64,000 bases of DNA from Nautilus pompilius (taxonomy: Eukaryota; Mollusca; Cephalopoda; Nautilida; Nautilidae). The DNA lies in the NCBI GenBank assembly GCA_018389105.1, contig JACATO010001143.1:186001-250000 (forward strand). The letters are read 5' to 3'. Positions within the stretch are counted from its first letter, which is position 1; each line of letters opens with the position of its first letter. This document shows, piece by piece, positions 25,101-40,100 of the stretch. A program made the translations under genes and the position numbers. The notes under the pieces are model-generated. The model did not search any database. It had not been told where the DNA came from and worked only from the letters and a program-made list of their open reading frames with translations.

Positions 25101-28100
25101 TATATTTTAAAAATGTTTTCTGATGGAGGACTCCTCTGAAGGTTTAATTAAAAGAGGAAATAAACAAAAACAATGGACCTACAACTTGTAAACCTTATAA
25201 ACTTGTCTCCTAGAATTTGAATTTTTAACCAGGTTTAGTACTAGATATACATTAGCAAATGATAAAGGATAATCAAAATTTCAACCTAACGAACAGATTA
25301 GATTAACATTTCTTTCTTAATCACTTGGTCTTCTAGATAGCTGTGGTATATAGTTTCTGTTCGTCCTCTTTCTAAAGAGTTTTTTTTAATCACAAACCTC
25401 ATAAAGTCTCTGATGATTAAGATGTTAGTTTGTTATTTTTCACAAAAAAAGTTGCAATTCTTCCTTGAATTTGTTCCCTGATTAAAGCCAAGACTCTGTA
25501 ACAACGGCTAGTGAGAATGATGGTACCTTGTCAGTCAGCCATCTTTTTAATCTAGTAAAAGATTAGCTACAAATCAAGATGATGTAATAACTCTTTCTTC
25601 CCCCATCTCTGACAGGTGAGAGTGCCTTGCACTTGGCAGTGGTGTATAGAGATCTTCATTCCGTCAAACTGTTGATCAGTTACAATGCCAATGTCAACCA
25701 GAGAGCTACTGGACGCTTTTTCTTGCCTGAAGACCAGAAAGGAAATTTTTCCCGGGAAACCAGCTATGAAGGTTCATATGTTCACCTTTTTTAAAATTTC
25801 AGTCATTCATCGCATTGCAAATGTTTTTGGAAAATTTTTTATTAGGGGCTCATGGTTACCTTAAGTTAATTCAAACATTACACAACCTTCTACCATCATT
25901 ATACTTAGACATGTCGATGACACTGCATCTCAAGGTTGCTTCATGTTTTCAATATTATTTTTGAATTTCTCATTAAAATGTACCCCCCTTTTGAAAAAAT
26001 TGGGATATATACTTACTACCAAAAGGACATCACCAGAGAATTAATTACTGTATTTAACGTTTTGCCAGCTTTTGGATTCCATTAATACTTTGGCAGTAAG
26101 TTAAATATCATGTTTTAATAATGAGATTTTTCTTTAATTTTTGGCAAAGAATACTATTCATATATATATATATATATATTGAAAACAAATTTCATTTTTG
26201 AAATTCTTTACTTATAAGTAGATAATATAACATTGAGATTACATCTTTACTTCCCTTGATGAAAATTTGAAGTTGAAAATAGATACACACATAAAGGTAA
26301 AAAAACAAACATCTGGTGAGTGGTTATTTGATTTCTTTTGATGATTATATAAAAATTAAACTTAAGGATAAAAAATGAAATCCTTAGATGTAAATATAAA
26401 GCAAAAAACATTTTTACAAAATATTTCAATGTATTAAACCTAATGTGGCATCAGAAAGAGAGAAAGAAAATGCAGGTTAAAAAATTTATTTGCATTTAAA
26501 ACTCTGCTGAACAGTCATCAGGTGAGATTTTGGTTCATGAATATTTTCCCACTTTTATCTGATTTAGGTTATGCATATTTTGGAGAATATCCTCTGGCCT
26601 TTGCAGCCTCTTTTGGCCATTTTGAAATTTACGACTACCTCATTGACCATGGTGCCAATCCCGACCTGCAGGACTCATTTGGAAACACTGTTTTGCATAT
26701 GGTTGTGATAAATGACCAGGTGGTATGTACCCATTTCTGTTCCCTCAGACTTGCTGTGATATTGTAGTCAGGCATCAAGAGCTGCAAGTCATTTAGCTTC
26801 TTCCAAAAGTATCAAGATTTTAAAGAAGAGAGGATAAATTTCCATTTAAGTGGGAATAGGTTTCAGTTATCATAACCCGGCTGAGTGTTGTTTGATTTTT
26901 GGATTTTATTCACGGTAGGAATTTAAATTATCTCGCTATCCCTTCAAGTGCGTGTACAGGCGGATTTTTTTAAGAATGGCTTCTACTTTGCTGGTTTATT
27001 GGCTGTTGTCACAAAAAAGAGCAAAGAAATAAAAGAACCACCAAATGACCGAGATCCTGGAAACTTACAAGCATATTTACTTCCTGTTGTTAAGATTATC
27101 AACTGTAGTTGGAGCATCACCATCAGCAGCAGTTGACTCCATCTTGAATCTTAGTCGGCATTTTTGCGATGGACTGCCAACCATAATTGTTGATTTACTA
27201 TTTTCTTTTACCTTTCAGGAGATGTACAAGCATGCTGCCAAACACCATAAAAGCCGGGCTAATCCCAACGTGAAAAACTTTGCCAATCTGACCCCGCTAA
27301 CTCTTGCCAGTAAACTTGGACGACACAAAATCTTTGAGCTGATGCTTGAGTTGGGAAGCACAGTAAGCTATCAATCTTTATTTCATGAAATGCACTGTCT
27401 ACTTGGCCCCTCCACCCTTCCTTGGTTTATCCTGTTTTCAGAAACCTGGGGAGAGGGGGATGACAGGTCAGCGAGTGGTAGGCTTCAGACGTGACCCCCA
27501 AAATTGAACACTTCATTGGCAGTGCTAATCTTGTGGCTGCCAAGTCATTTAATCTTTTTTTTTGGTATTTTATTTTTTATTTAGAAGGGAAAATAGAGGG
27601 ATTAGGGGTCAGGAAACTTTTGTTCAGCAGTTGAACTGTAGAAGTGTAAATTACTTTGCATGGCATCTTACTCTCTAATATAGCATGTATATGCTAAATT
27701 ATAGCATGCCCTTTGACAGCAGTACGTACATAGTAGATTGTCCCTTAATAATAGTGCATCCACTTCCAACACACTAGCATCATTTTGCTTTTAAAAAGTG
27801 GAAACTCTGATATTTTGCTGACTTGTTGCATGAATTTTTAATGTTCTCCATAAAAAATGATTTTGTCATTTTCTACAGTCACTCCTGGATCTGTCTGTAA
27901 TACAAAGACTGCAGGTATAGTGTTTGATATGTAATGCTTAGTAGCAGTTTTTTTCATTTGACCGTTTTTCTAAAATACACATAAAATTCTTAGATTGCCA
28001 CCCTAGCCACATTGCATACTTTAAACAGGTGTGGAATCCATTTTCTTTCTTATTGGCCATACACCAAGAAGTTGTACCATCCCTGACAAGCCATGAACAA

Positions 28101-31100
28101 TGATACAGAGCATGCAAATCCACACACAGGATTGATAAACAGTATGGATCAGCCAGTCAGGAAGTGAAACAGAAAGAATAACATTTCTTAGTTTTATCAG
28201 TGTGTTGGCTTTGACATTCTTACTGCAGGAAACAGTAGGGTTATGGTGTTTTTGGTTTTAGATGCATTGTTGGAAGTTTATCAGCATATATATTCTTAAA
28301 AAAGAGTTTGCTCATTAGTATTTTAGTTCTAACATTTTCAGAAGTAGTTACTTTTGTGGTAAGTATATTGGTATTTGTTCTAACATAAAGCATCTTCTAA
28401 CCCAGTGACACAAACACATGATTGTTGTAGTAGGAATCAGCATTTAGCAGAATAATGATTTCACATATCGGACACTTTTTATGAGATTGAAAGCAAAACA
28501 TTTTCTTTTTTTGTTTAAAATTTTAGATTACATATATTTTTTTTAAATATTTGACATTTCACATATACAGTAGCATGTAAATTCTCTTCTAAAGTTTGCT
28601 CATGATGATGATTTAATTAGATTATAAAATTGGTCTTATAAGTGATAATTGTCTTAGAAGGACTTGGCCATCCACCAAGTTCTTTTTCTCAGTCCAGCGA
28701 AGTCTTTAGTCTCCCATTGTTGTTCATGACTTGTGGAAGAAGGGAAATGGTATTTAAAATATAAAATGTCACAAAGTCAAGCATGTATATATATTCTTCT
28801 GAAAATGGCATATGAATGAACTGGGAGTAGTTATGTTAGCTTCATTGAAAAGTTTAAAATTGCAACATAATGTAAGAATGGAAAGCTGGTGGTGGTGTGT
28901 TACTTACTGGAGGTACAGGGTTATAGCCCAACTAATTACTGAACCTATGTGTTTTCAATCTGCTTCGGCGTTGCCACAATCAAGGGTTAGTCCTGGAAGA
29001 GATTTGTTCTGAGTTTCATGGTGTTAATTTGGCCTTTCTAAATCTTTGATTGTTCAAGTAGATTAAGCTGGTCTCAGACCCAGTGGTTCTGTTATTCTGT
29101 AGTTTTGACCAAAGTTTTAGCCCGCTGTCAGGGAGTAATCTGAAATGCATTCTCCGAAATAGCATGTGTTGCACTCAAAAATCGGTTAGTCCTTTTTAAA
29201 TTCTGACTGGTGATAGGGGAAGATCAGTGAAGTGTAGTCCATTAGTTGGTTCTGTTAGTAATAAAAATGTGATGGGAAATCTTCAAACTAACTGTCTGAC
29301 TTCCACCATGGTTGATAGTGTAGCAGTGAAGGTGTCAATTGTTTTTAGATGAAGTTGTACTGGCTGCAAAATCTGGCTATGAATTGCTGAGCAGACCAAT
29401 TTTTCAAGATAATCATGACATCTTAGCTTTGATAGAGATAAACGTAGTGTTTTAGATGGTACAAAGCTATTTCACTTTGATGATAAAAATAGAAATAAAT
29501 AGTAGATGAAGAATGCAAACTGCTCAAACTACTTGGCCATTCATATCACACTTCCAGGACAGCATGAGAGAAGGCCTCAAAAATTTTGTCAGGAAAAGAA
29601 CAGGTTTGTTAGGCTATCAGAGTTTCAACATTGATTTACTCAAAATATTTCCAGGTCTTAAGCATTTGGAATACACCAAGTGATTAAGATTACTAGATCT
29701 ATTAAATTTAAATTTTAGACATTTAAGAGGTGACTTGAGCTTTTCAAAATAATTATGGATTTTGGGTGAACTGTGATAAATACATTTTTCTATCTACAGT
29801 TACTAATGCTGGAAGCCATAATTATAAATTAGCTAAGATTTCAGCACAGTTTTGCATCAAAACATATTTTCTTAGCAACAGAATTATTCCTGAGTGGAAT
29901 AAATTACTGCTAACTGTAGTTGATAGTGATAATATAGTTATTTTTTCCCTGGCGGCCATGATGGTTTCCTGCATTCTTGTAAGTATTAAACTACTATTAT
30001 TATCATCTTTTAACTTCAGATCAGCATTGTTTTTCTACAAGTGAGTTATTGAGTAAACATTAACAAACAGCAGAGTAAACTAACTATTGGGAACACATTG
30101 TTAAACTCTTGCATTCTTTATGGAGATTAAAATGTGTATTTCATCCTTTACCTCGTGGACCTGATGCCAACAGTTTCTAATGAATTGATGCATTGTTTAT
30201 CACCTCTTCATTGCTTATATTGATTTGTTTTCATAGGAGCTATGGAGATACAGCAACATCACGTGCTCCACGTATCCCTTGTCAGCTCTTGACACCATTG
30301 GCCCAGATGGTAGGACAAGTAAGTGATATAGTTCATATTCTTTTAAAAATGCCTGCTTGCCTGCCATTGCACCTGAGTTTCAGAAAAGGAACTTGCATCG
30401 TTTCCTTGATGAGACCACCTTTCTTGTTAATGTTACTTATATTTTAAATTTAAAAGAAACCAGCTGATGATGATGATTTTCATGTGTATCAGAAAGTTTG
30501 GAACTAATGAGATTGCCTCAAGAAAGAAAACAAGTTGTCTAATGTGAAATTAAGGCTTAAGGAAGCCTAGAGAATTTTTTGTTTCATTGTTTTGACAGAA
30601 TTGGATTAATGTCTGCCAGATGTTTGCTCAATTTTAAAGTTTTTTTAAGCAATGTAGAAAATCTAAATATTGAAAATTAGAATATTGTGGAAGAGTTCAT
30701 TTTTTTCTGTAATTTAATTCAAACAATGAAACTTTGAGATTCATTACACATAAAGTGAAATATTTCAAGCCTTTTTTTGTTTTAATTTTGATGATTACGG
30801 CTCACAGCTCATGAAATTCAAAAATCCACTCTCTCAAAATATTAGAATATTTCATAAGATAAATAAAAAAAAAAGGATTTATAATACAGAAATGTCAAAC
30901 TTCTGAAAAGTATGTTCATTTATGCACTCAATACTTGGTCGGGGCTCCTTTTGCACGAATCACTGCATCAATGCGGCGTGGCATGGAGGCGATCAGCCTG
31001 TGGCACTGCTGAGGTGTTATGGAAGCCCAGGTTGCTTTGATAGCGGCCTTCAGCTCGTCTGTGTTGTTGGGTCTGGTGTCTCTCATCTTCCTCTTGACAA

Positions 31101-34100
31101 TACCCCATAGATTCTCAATGGGGTTCAGGTCAGGCGAGTTGGCTGGCCAATCAAGTACAGTAATACCATGGTCAGCAAACCAGTTACTAGTAGTTTTGGC
31201 ATTGTGGGCAGGTGCCAAGTCCTGCTGGAAAAGGAAATTAGCATCTCCATAAAGCTTGTCAGCAGACGGAAGCATGAAGTGCTCTAAAATCTCCTGGTAG
31301 ACGGCTGCGTTGACTTTGGACTTGATAAAACACAGTGGACCAACACCAGCAGATGACATGGCACCCCAGATCATCACTGGCTGTGGAAACTTCACACTGG
31401 ACTTTAAGCAACTTGGATTCTGTGCCTCTCCACTCTTCCTCCAGACTGTGGGACTTTGATTTCCAAATGAAATGCAAAATTTACTTTCATCTGAAAAGAG
31501 GACTTTGGACCACTGAGCAACAGTCCAGTTCTTTTTCTGCTTAGCCCAGGTAAGGTGCTTCTGATATTGTCTCTGGTTCAGGAGTGGCTTGACACTAGGA
31601 ATGTGACACTTGTAGCCCATTTCCTGGACACGTCTGTGCGTGGTGACTCTTGATGCACTGACTCCAGCCTCGGGCCACTCCTTGTGAAGCTCCCCAAAGT
31701 TCTTGAATCGGCTTTGCTTGGCAATCCTCTCGAGGCTGCAGTCATCCCTCTTGCTTGTGCACCTTTTCCTACCACACTTTTCCCTTCCAGTCAATTTTCC
31801 ATGAATATGCTTTGATACAGCACTCTGCAAACAGCCAGCCCTTTCAGCAATGACCTTCTGTGGCTTTGAGTGTCTTCTGGACAACTGTCAAGTCAGCAGT
31901 CTTCCCCATGATTGTGGTTGTGTGTACTGAGCCAGACTGAGAGATCCATGGTATTCATACTGCATAAATAGTGATTTACTCAAACTCAAAATGGAATATT
32001 CTAATATTTTGAGATACTTTTTTTCTATTTTTTGAGCTGTAGGCCGTAATTATCAAAATTAAAATTAAAAAATGCTTGAAACGTTTTAGTTTACATGTAA
32101 TGAGTCTAAAATATGTACAATTTTCACTTTCTGAAATAACTGACAAAAAATATTGAATTCTTCCATGATATTCTAATTTTTTGAGATGCACCTGTACATA
32201 TATATATATATAAAGATGATACTTTTAACAATATAATTATAGATGTATGAAATAAATTACCATTGATTGACTGCAAATTTGTTGAAAAGTCGAACTGAAA
32301 GAGATTTTTTTTTCCTTCTGGCAACTATAATGTCTTGTAATAACTAAACTGACCTGTGGGTCTTATATAAGCTATGTTTTCCTACTTTTGTATAATAGCT
32401 GAATTGAATTCTTGGCCTTGTAGCCCATGTATAAGCTTTAATGGATTTCTGTCTTGTAGTAGCTAAGCTAGACATTTAAGACACCTGAGTTGAATTGTAG
32501 TTTATGTGAAGGGCCAGTGACATACTAACTAGGTGGGGGTCAAAAGGTTATGTTAAGTATAGTTTTGTCTAAGATGGCAGCTTTACACTTTTGATATTTC
32601 AAAGGTAACAAATGATAGATAAAGAAGGAAGGCTGAGGAAATTTCTGGAAAGTAACCATCTTTTGCACATTGTAATACTTACTGATGTGTAGTCTTTCTT
32701 TTTCTTTTAATCATATAAGCTTCTTAAAGGAAAACATTGATAATTCTGAAGAAATTATGCATGAAGTGTTGGTGCATGTGGAGTATTGTTCCAGGTATCA
32801 CTGATCCTCTTTCTTAGTTCATCTCCTGTTTAAGGAACATTTAACTTCACAGTTTTAACTTGTATCGTTACCATTAATGATTTGGTCTTATTGCCAACAC
32901 TAATCAAATGTATGTGACCCGTATATAACACATTTGTTCCATACAGCTGTTTCTCTTATAAAGTACAAAAAATTGAACACTTTTAAACTCTTGTTTGTAA
33001 GCCATTTCTTTATATAAGTCTTCCTTCATGGGATAGGATGGAGACAACAATAATTAATGCTGGTGCTATACTTACATTGCCATTTGTCGCAGGTGTACAG
33101 CAAGGTAAGATGACTCGTCTTTCATGTTATTATCACTGCCAGGCTCTACCAGTGGAGTGTTAATTGCACCAGCTGTTCACTGTGCAGCTGCAGTCAGTAC
33201 ATTTACAAGTAGATTGGGTGAGATTGGAGTTTTATATAAGTTGAGAAAGCTGCTTTTGCTCCTTCATAAGTGACTGACTATAGGAAGGAGAACTACATGT
33301 CAGTCTTACTTATTTTTTCTGGTTGAGATTGGCTCAGTTTGTTGGTGCACTATCTCCCCACCACGGTTCTTTGATCGGCAACACTGCTGTCAGACCTCCA
33401 CAGACCTCTAGGCAAGGATCTGCCTTGATGATTTAGTGATTAAAATGGACAGTACATTGTTTCTGCATTTTGTCTCACTATTCTCTTATTTTTTTTTTGT
33501 ATTAAAGACTGGAACTCTGCATTAATGATGATGATTAATGGACAGACAGAAGATCACCTGGAGATGGTAGAAGGAAAGGTCATTAAGCAACTGCTAGATG
33601 AGAAGTGGAAAACTTTTGCAAAGGTTAATTGGTTAATGATTGATTGATTGATGATTTTAATTCACCTGCTCAAATTATACTGATTAATGCATTGAATTAA
33701 TGCATTGATAAAATTCATGTCATAAAAAAAAGATGAAGTCATCCACTCTCATTATTTGCATCTGTTCCTTCAGCTTGCTTCAAGGATGCTGACTGCTCAT
33801 ATTTTAACACAATTTTAATTTTACTGAAAAAAAAAGTTCTGCTGATTTTAGGTTTAACCCAATTATTAATTAGTTTGTGAAGTTTACTGTATATGTAACA
33901 ATATAATAATTAGTTTTTAATGTTAGATAATATGGCGTGTAGTCTTTTTTTAATTGGCAAGGGAGATAATCTTTTACTTATGCATTACTACTGCCATTGA
34001 CAGATTCTTTAACTAGAAAATAGTGGCAGGAAACAGTTGAAGGAAGATGCTTAGGTTAATATGTAATTGGTGTATTTAATCGATTTTAAAAGAGGCAATC

Positions 34101-37100
34101 TCTTTCTCCATTTTTATTTTGCAGACTGGTTTCCTTAGAACACTCTTTATGGCGGTGCTTCATCTGATTCTCATCAGCATCTCAGTCTACACACGGCCCA
34201 TCGGTGACCTGCTTGTCTATGCAGGACCCATTGATGCTGTAGGTTTTTTAAATATTTCCATAAATATATTAGCATCCATAAATTGTGGGTTCTTTTCTTC
34301 GATTTCAATATCCTTCAAATTTACCCATTAAAAAACTATACATAAATTGTCAAAAAAAAAAACAAATTCTTATTTTCAGATAAGATTTTTTGCAGAAGTA
34401 TGCGTATGTGTTGCCTGCATCGGGATTCTTGTTTCTGCATGCATGGAGCTGTGGTCTCAGGGATTTCTCGGCTTCATCAAAAACTCCGTAAGTACAGCGA
34501 GTCAGGGTGTGGCAGCCTGCTTCCGTCCCTCCACTCCAAGCAAGTCGGTCGCTCTCCTACAGTTGAGAAAAGCCCAAACAAGCCTGCCTTACTTCCGAGG
34601 AAACTGTGGCTCAAGCGTGTTCATCGTGTGAAGTTTCTGAAATAAAAAATTTAGTACAGGGCTTTCTTATCAGAATGGTAGTCCCTGGTTACAATGGCTG
34701 TATTAGGGGAGATAACTCACGAATATTGATTCAAGACTTCTAACGATTTTCGTTTCCTGTGTGCCTGTTTGTGTAATGGAGAAATATTTGTTGGCTTTTT
34801 ATTTTAGTTGAAATAGGAGGCTTGGTCGATACAGGGCGCTTCATTATCAGTTATTTTTGTTGTGTAGTTTGAAGACCCGGTAAATATGCTAATTTTCCAT
34901 TCCAAGTGACGATATCAACAAACGTAAATGATCTAAGGGAGATAACTCGAAAGTACGCTTGCTGGACAGAATTACAAAACTTCAAATCGACTAAGATGTT
35001 TTTTAATTAAATTACTTGAATGCTTTTGTTTCTTTCCTTTATAAATTCTAATCTGTTTTTGCACAGAGCTACGCACCAGCCAAGACACTATTTCTGCTGT
35101 CCTGCATCTTAATTGTTCTCTGCATCCCACTTCGCTTTGCCAGGCTCCACCAGGAGGAAGATGCTCTTCTCATTATTGCTGTCCCTGGATGTTGGTTTGT
35201 TCTCCTCTTTTTTGCTCGGTAAGTTAATGCTTCAGCAGTCTCTTATTTTCTTGTCACTTCTCAGTAGGCACCGTTGTCGTCATTACAGACCATCTTTAAA
35301 AGCTGCTGTGCTATTTCAGGGGTGTCCGGCTGACGGGGCCCTTTGTGACGATGATCTACAAGATGTTGATTGGTGACCTGTGTCGGTTTGGTATCATCTA
35401 CATCATTCTGATGTGTAGCTTTACTCAAGGTCAGTAGCTTTTTCTACCCTGACTCTTGTTCTCCAGTTATAATGGAAAGCAAAAACTGGAACACCACAGA
35501 TGGTATTGTGTGGTCTCATTTCATGCTAGTTTTAGTCTCCAGTATATATTCTTGATGTAAGATGAATAGCAATGCTAATGAACGAGTAAGATCAAAAGTC
35601 TTTAAAGATTCTTCCATTCATTCAAATAAATAACAGATAATGTAGATATACCAGAAAATATGCACATAAACCATCAATTAACGGACTTGAGGAAGGGGGA
35701 CACACATCTCCAACAAAATTAATATAAAATTTTAAATGATGTATATATTTAAAAAATAAAATATTTGATGTAAATAAATGAATTAGACCACATAATCAAT
35801 TCAAATAATCTCTTAAGAGTTGTTTAATATCTTGCTAACTAAATAATTTCTGTGTAAGTCAGGGAAATCAACTTAAATCTATCTTCCAGAAAACTTTGTT
35901 TTTTTTTCACATGTTTGTTTATTTTAGCTTTCTACTTCCTGTTCAGAGATGTAAAAAATAAAACCAACTTCTTGACAATCCCAGGAACGGTCATGACTCT
36001 GTTCCAGATGACTTTGGGGGAATTTTCTGTAAGTAAACTGTTTCTGTGCATCCTGACAATTTGTACAATTATGCTGTGTATTAATCTGGTTTGGCCACAA
36101 GGTATCACTAGTGGTAGCTGCTTGGTTTATAAATTAACCTCATGTGTGTGTATGTGTGTGTATAGTTTGTTTCTATTGTCAGTACATTCTTTTGATAATC
36201 TACAGTATAGGATTCGTGAATTGGTTAAAGTTGGGAAAAAATTTTAGTGATGAAAATGTAATTGGACTGAATAACTTAGCAGTAGCTGATAGTGTAAACC
36301 AGTTGAAGAGTTTCCACCTACCTGGCATATGTCACACATGAGATGTGATCACTTCCTGTCTTGAACTGGAGAAGGCTTCTGTAAGCCCCGATTTATATCT
36401 GCACCTTCTTGTAATCAAGCACTATAATATTTCAGTCTATGAAATGTTTTAGTGTTGTCTTTTTTGTCATGAAATGTATGTATTTTTCTACAATTGGGTT
36501 TGTGATGGAGCAGATCAGTACTGCTGTAGTGTAGCAAACTCGGTTTTCTAGATGGTGTTTACAGTTTAGAATAATTTAGCATTTAAAAAAAAAAACACAT
36601 CTTGGTCTGTGTTGCTAATTCTCTACTTTTCTTCTGTCTGCAGTACTCTGACTTTGATGCAACTCGGCACCCTTTGGTGACGAAGCTGGTGTTTGCAGTT
36701 TTCATGATTCTCGTTCCAATTCTGCTGTTGAACATGCTTATTGCAATGATGGGCAACACGTACCAGCAGGTGATCTCGAAATCAGACAAGGAATGGAAAA
36801 AACAGGTGACCTGTTTTGGTCTTTTGTCTTAGCACAAAAGAGGCTCAAGAACAAATATGAGTTGATTCAATAAAGTTAAAAGTCTTCCTCTTAAGTCACT
36901 TTTTAAAATATTGTGAATATTAAAATATTTTCCTCCTAATGAGATAGTGTTTTAGTTTGTGCTTGGAGCTCTTCAGTGTAGAAAGGAAAATTATTTGGAA
37001 TGCTACAGTAGATTTGAAGTTTGTAAATGTATTGACCAATGATTTAAGTTACAGACAATTTCTTCAGTGACTTCCTTGATAATGTGGTAGCTGAAGGCAT

Positions 37101-40100
37101 GAATGTTCTATAACTTAAATGAAACTGGTCTCTGCTGTAAAATGGTAAAGAAAATTCCTAAAATCATCGACATATTTTATTTCTACCAAGTGTTTATGAC
37201 CCAACTGCTTAAAAAAGAATTTCTTGACTTCTAAACTATTGTTGAAATTCGTTTTGTATTGATAACCTTGAGTGCCGTAGGTTGTTGTTCATAACAGAGA
37301 ATCTCTCTGTAGTTTGCTTTGTTTTAATAAAAAACATGAGACGGCTTAGTGACATCTGAGTATCAAACTGCTTCCACAACCTCCTGCAACTTTGCTACAC
37401 AACCTTGGAAAGAATTTTGTCATTCTGATTCATAGCCAAATACGATTTTGACTGGTCTGAACCGTCTTCCCGCATATTAATCAGGATTCCAAAGTTGAGA
37501 AAATAGGATCAGCCAGTATTCATGATTATCTGTATCATGTTGGTAGTCTAAACTAGTGTGAGGTGGTCTCTGAATGTTATGAATGTTATTAGTATTTCTA
37601 GCCATGAGCTGTACATTCTACCACATGACTATTGCTAACACTCATTGTATTGCCATCAACAATAAAGACACTTCACTTGGAAGAATTTTACTACCAACTT
37701 TTTAAACCAATCCAGTATATATCAGAGTTTCAAAATTTCTCATTAAAGAAATATGATCTTTTAAATCTTGATAGGTCAATGATGTTTTCTCTAAATGATG
37801 CACTCACTACCAAATGTTTTTGTTTAAATATTAACATTTTTCATTTTCTGATACAAACAGCTATTTTCCACCTCATTTTTCATTTTCTTTGTGCCCTTCT
37901 CCCATTGCAGTGGGCTAAGACAGTTGTGGTACTAGAAAATAGCTACTCGAGTACGAAGCTGCTCAAATTCCAAAAGGAATATTCCATTCCACTAAAAGGA
38001 GATGATGGCTCTGGAATCAAGAATGACCAACGAGGATTGATGGTGATCAAGACTTCAAGTATTACCAAAGCCAAACAGAGGAAGGGGGCACTTTCTAACT
38101 GGAAGGTAAAGTATCATTATGGACATATCCCGCTTAAGATAGAGTTTGCCACACTACCATGTTTATGTAGAGCAGAACTACAGATTTCAATGAAATAAAC
38201 TCACTGGACTTTCATGAAGATCATTTGTGTAGCACATCCTGGAAATTTCTTCTTGACGTTGGGTCAGTGGCCTCATGGGATATCTGTGGTCATCAGATGA
38301 TAACACTTTTTAGTCGTGCACATTCTTAGCTCAGTAAATTGTTTAGTATTTCTAAACTTTTGAGCCGGAATGTCAAAGGTTTTAATTTAAGCAAATTTAC
38401 TAAGAATTTTCAAATCAGTGACTAAATGCCATAGTGGTTCTAAATTTTCACTTGGGCATTTATTGGAACTCATCAAGATTCAGAAATTGCAGGTGCGCGA
38501 CTCTGTTGGAAGCAAAAAAAAAATTTTAAAAATGTCAAAATTTACCAAAAGCTGGAAACTTTGAACACAAAACATTCTTATGTTCAGCAATAGTTGATGC
38601 ATCAGTAACTAAACTATATGAGAATATCTCCAAATGACGGTACAGGCCAGGCAGCACATATATCTACATGTAGTGGAAAAACTTTGAAAGATTATCAAAG
38701 CAACCTAGGGAAGCGAAAAACAAATCACAATGACACGTGATATGTCTCTCTGGAATAAAGGAAAAAATAAAAACAAAATGGGCACTTCAGAGTCACTTTC
38801 CCAATATCCCTGTAGACTCCGTTTTGGTGCTATTGTTTTTGCTCATTGTTCTTGGAAACTCCAATTCAGATGATGAATTGGAGTCTGATCTACAAATATG
38901 TTGTAATATGTGCCATCTGGAGCATTGAATATATCTATCTTGAAATTTTCCATGTGTCCACTTTTGCTGTACATGATTTACCATCCATCTGTTCTTTTCT
39001 CTTGGATAATTTGCTTGAACAACTGATTTCGAGATACACCAGCTGGTTGTACTAAGCTAGTGAAACAATCTGGAATCATTGCATGTGTGTGTTTGTGCAA
39101 GTCATAAGAAAACGTATTCTTTCTCTTTGTACAAATAATCTTCAAGTCCAAAATTTCAAAAATATCAAATTTTATGTCTCTGTGTCTGTCTCATGCCACT
39201 AGATACTGTGTCGTCTGTTAGAATGTATTTCTATATCTTGTAGAAGCTGACGTGTAGTAAAATATCTTTGGCGTTATGCAGGCAAAGCACTGACAATAAA
39301 AGAGTCAAAAGCAGGATGACTCAATTTTTCCCTCTGAAAAAAAAAATTTTAAGTTCCAATGAAGTGTGCACATGATGTCCAGTACAGGAGACTTGGTTGC
39401 TCAGATGAACAAAAAGAATATCCATGCTCCCTTATATTTGTCAATTCTATGGCCTTTTCAGCGCTGCACAATTTTTGTGAACTTAGTGTTGTTTTTCTTT
39501 TCCTTAGGCAAATGTATCTTCAACCACTGTGCTTAGGCTACAAGCCTCCAGTGACTGTAACAGCATCCAATGCCCTATGACATTGCTGCTTTATCTGTTG
39601 TTTTAGAATTTTCGTGGATACTTACTCCAGACTCTCCTCTTCAGTGTCTTTAAGGCACTGAGTGGGCACGCCAGCAGCTAGATGAATGCAATGACAAACT
39701 TTCTTGATGATTTGCATGCCATCATTCTTGTACATGGCGGATGGATAATTTTAAATTTTGATTTCTTAGTCCAGCGTTCTGTAGGCAACTCGTGATTAGC
39801 CATACCACAATGGAATCCACACTTATCAGTCCTGAGAACGTTCCATTTATAGATAAAAACCTATTTTCTGTCTCACCCGAAATAGCAATTCTTCTTTTAA
39901 TCTGCCTGCTAAAGTTAAAACATCTCAAATTTCCCGTTTTTAGGTCTTTTTTTAAGAATGCCACTCTAGGTATTTTAGACAACCTCCCCCCGCCCCATTA
40001 GTTTCTCAATTCTTTCAGGGTCAGTGCCATGACACAAATGTGATTTTGTTTGTGTTACCTGCTCTAAGTAGAGTTTTCTTAATGCTTAGTAAAACACAAG

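Larger units (their letters stand above)
20394..25615 (+). other. TRPV intron 2 (5.2 kb)
   Basis: Largest TRPV intron. It holds an unassigned antisense open frame (20436-20714), a decayed antisense LINE (about 22135-23135) and one GGGAGGATAACT motif near 23655. The rest is AT-rich sequence with no gene seen. Confidence 0.65.
30657..32194 (-). mobile_element. Tc1-type DNA transposon, nearly complete
   Basis: About 1.54 kb, flanked by TA on both sides (30655-30656 and 32195-32196). Arms of about 200 bp are inverted to each other, and each arm carries two copies of a CTCAAAATATTAGAATAT-like core (an outer and an inner one), as in the IR/DR layout of Sleeping Beauty-type elements. The right outer end CAGGTGCATCTC is clean; the left outer end is eroded. 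The single gene inside is on the minus strand. Confidence 0.93.
30319..33507 (+). other. TRPV intron 6
   Basis: Holds the Tc1-type transposon (30657-32194). Outside it the sequence is AT-rich with no recognised feature. Confidence 0.7.

Noticed and set aside
31019-31775. Other frames on both strands inside the Tc1 element
   Set aside because: Shadows of the transposase frame.
37632-38198. 188-codon plus-strand frame as a single exon
   Set aside because: Only 37911-38105 is exon 14; the left part is intron before a clear CAG acceptor and the right part follows a GTAAAG donor.
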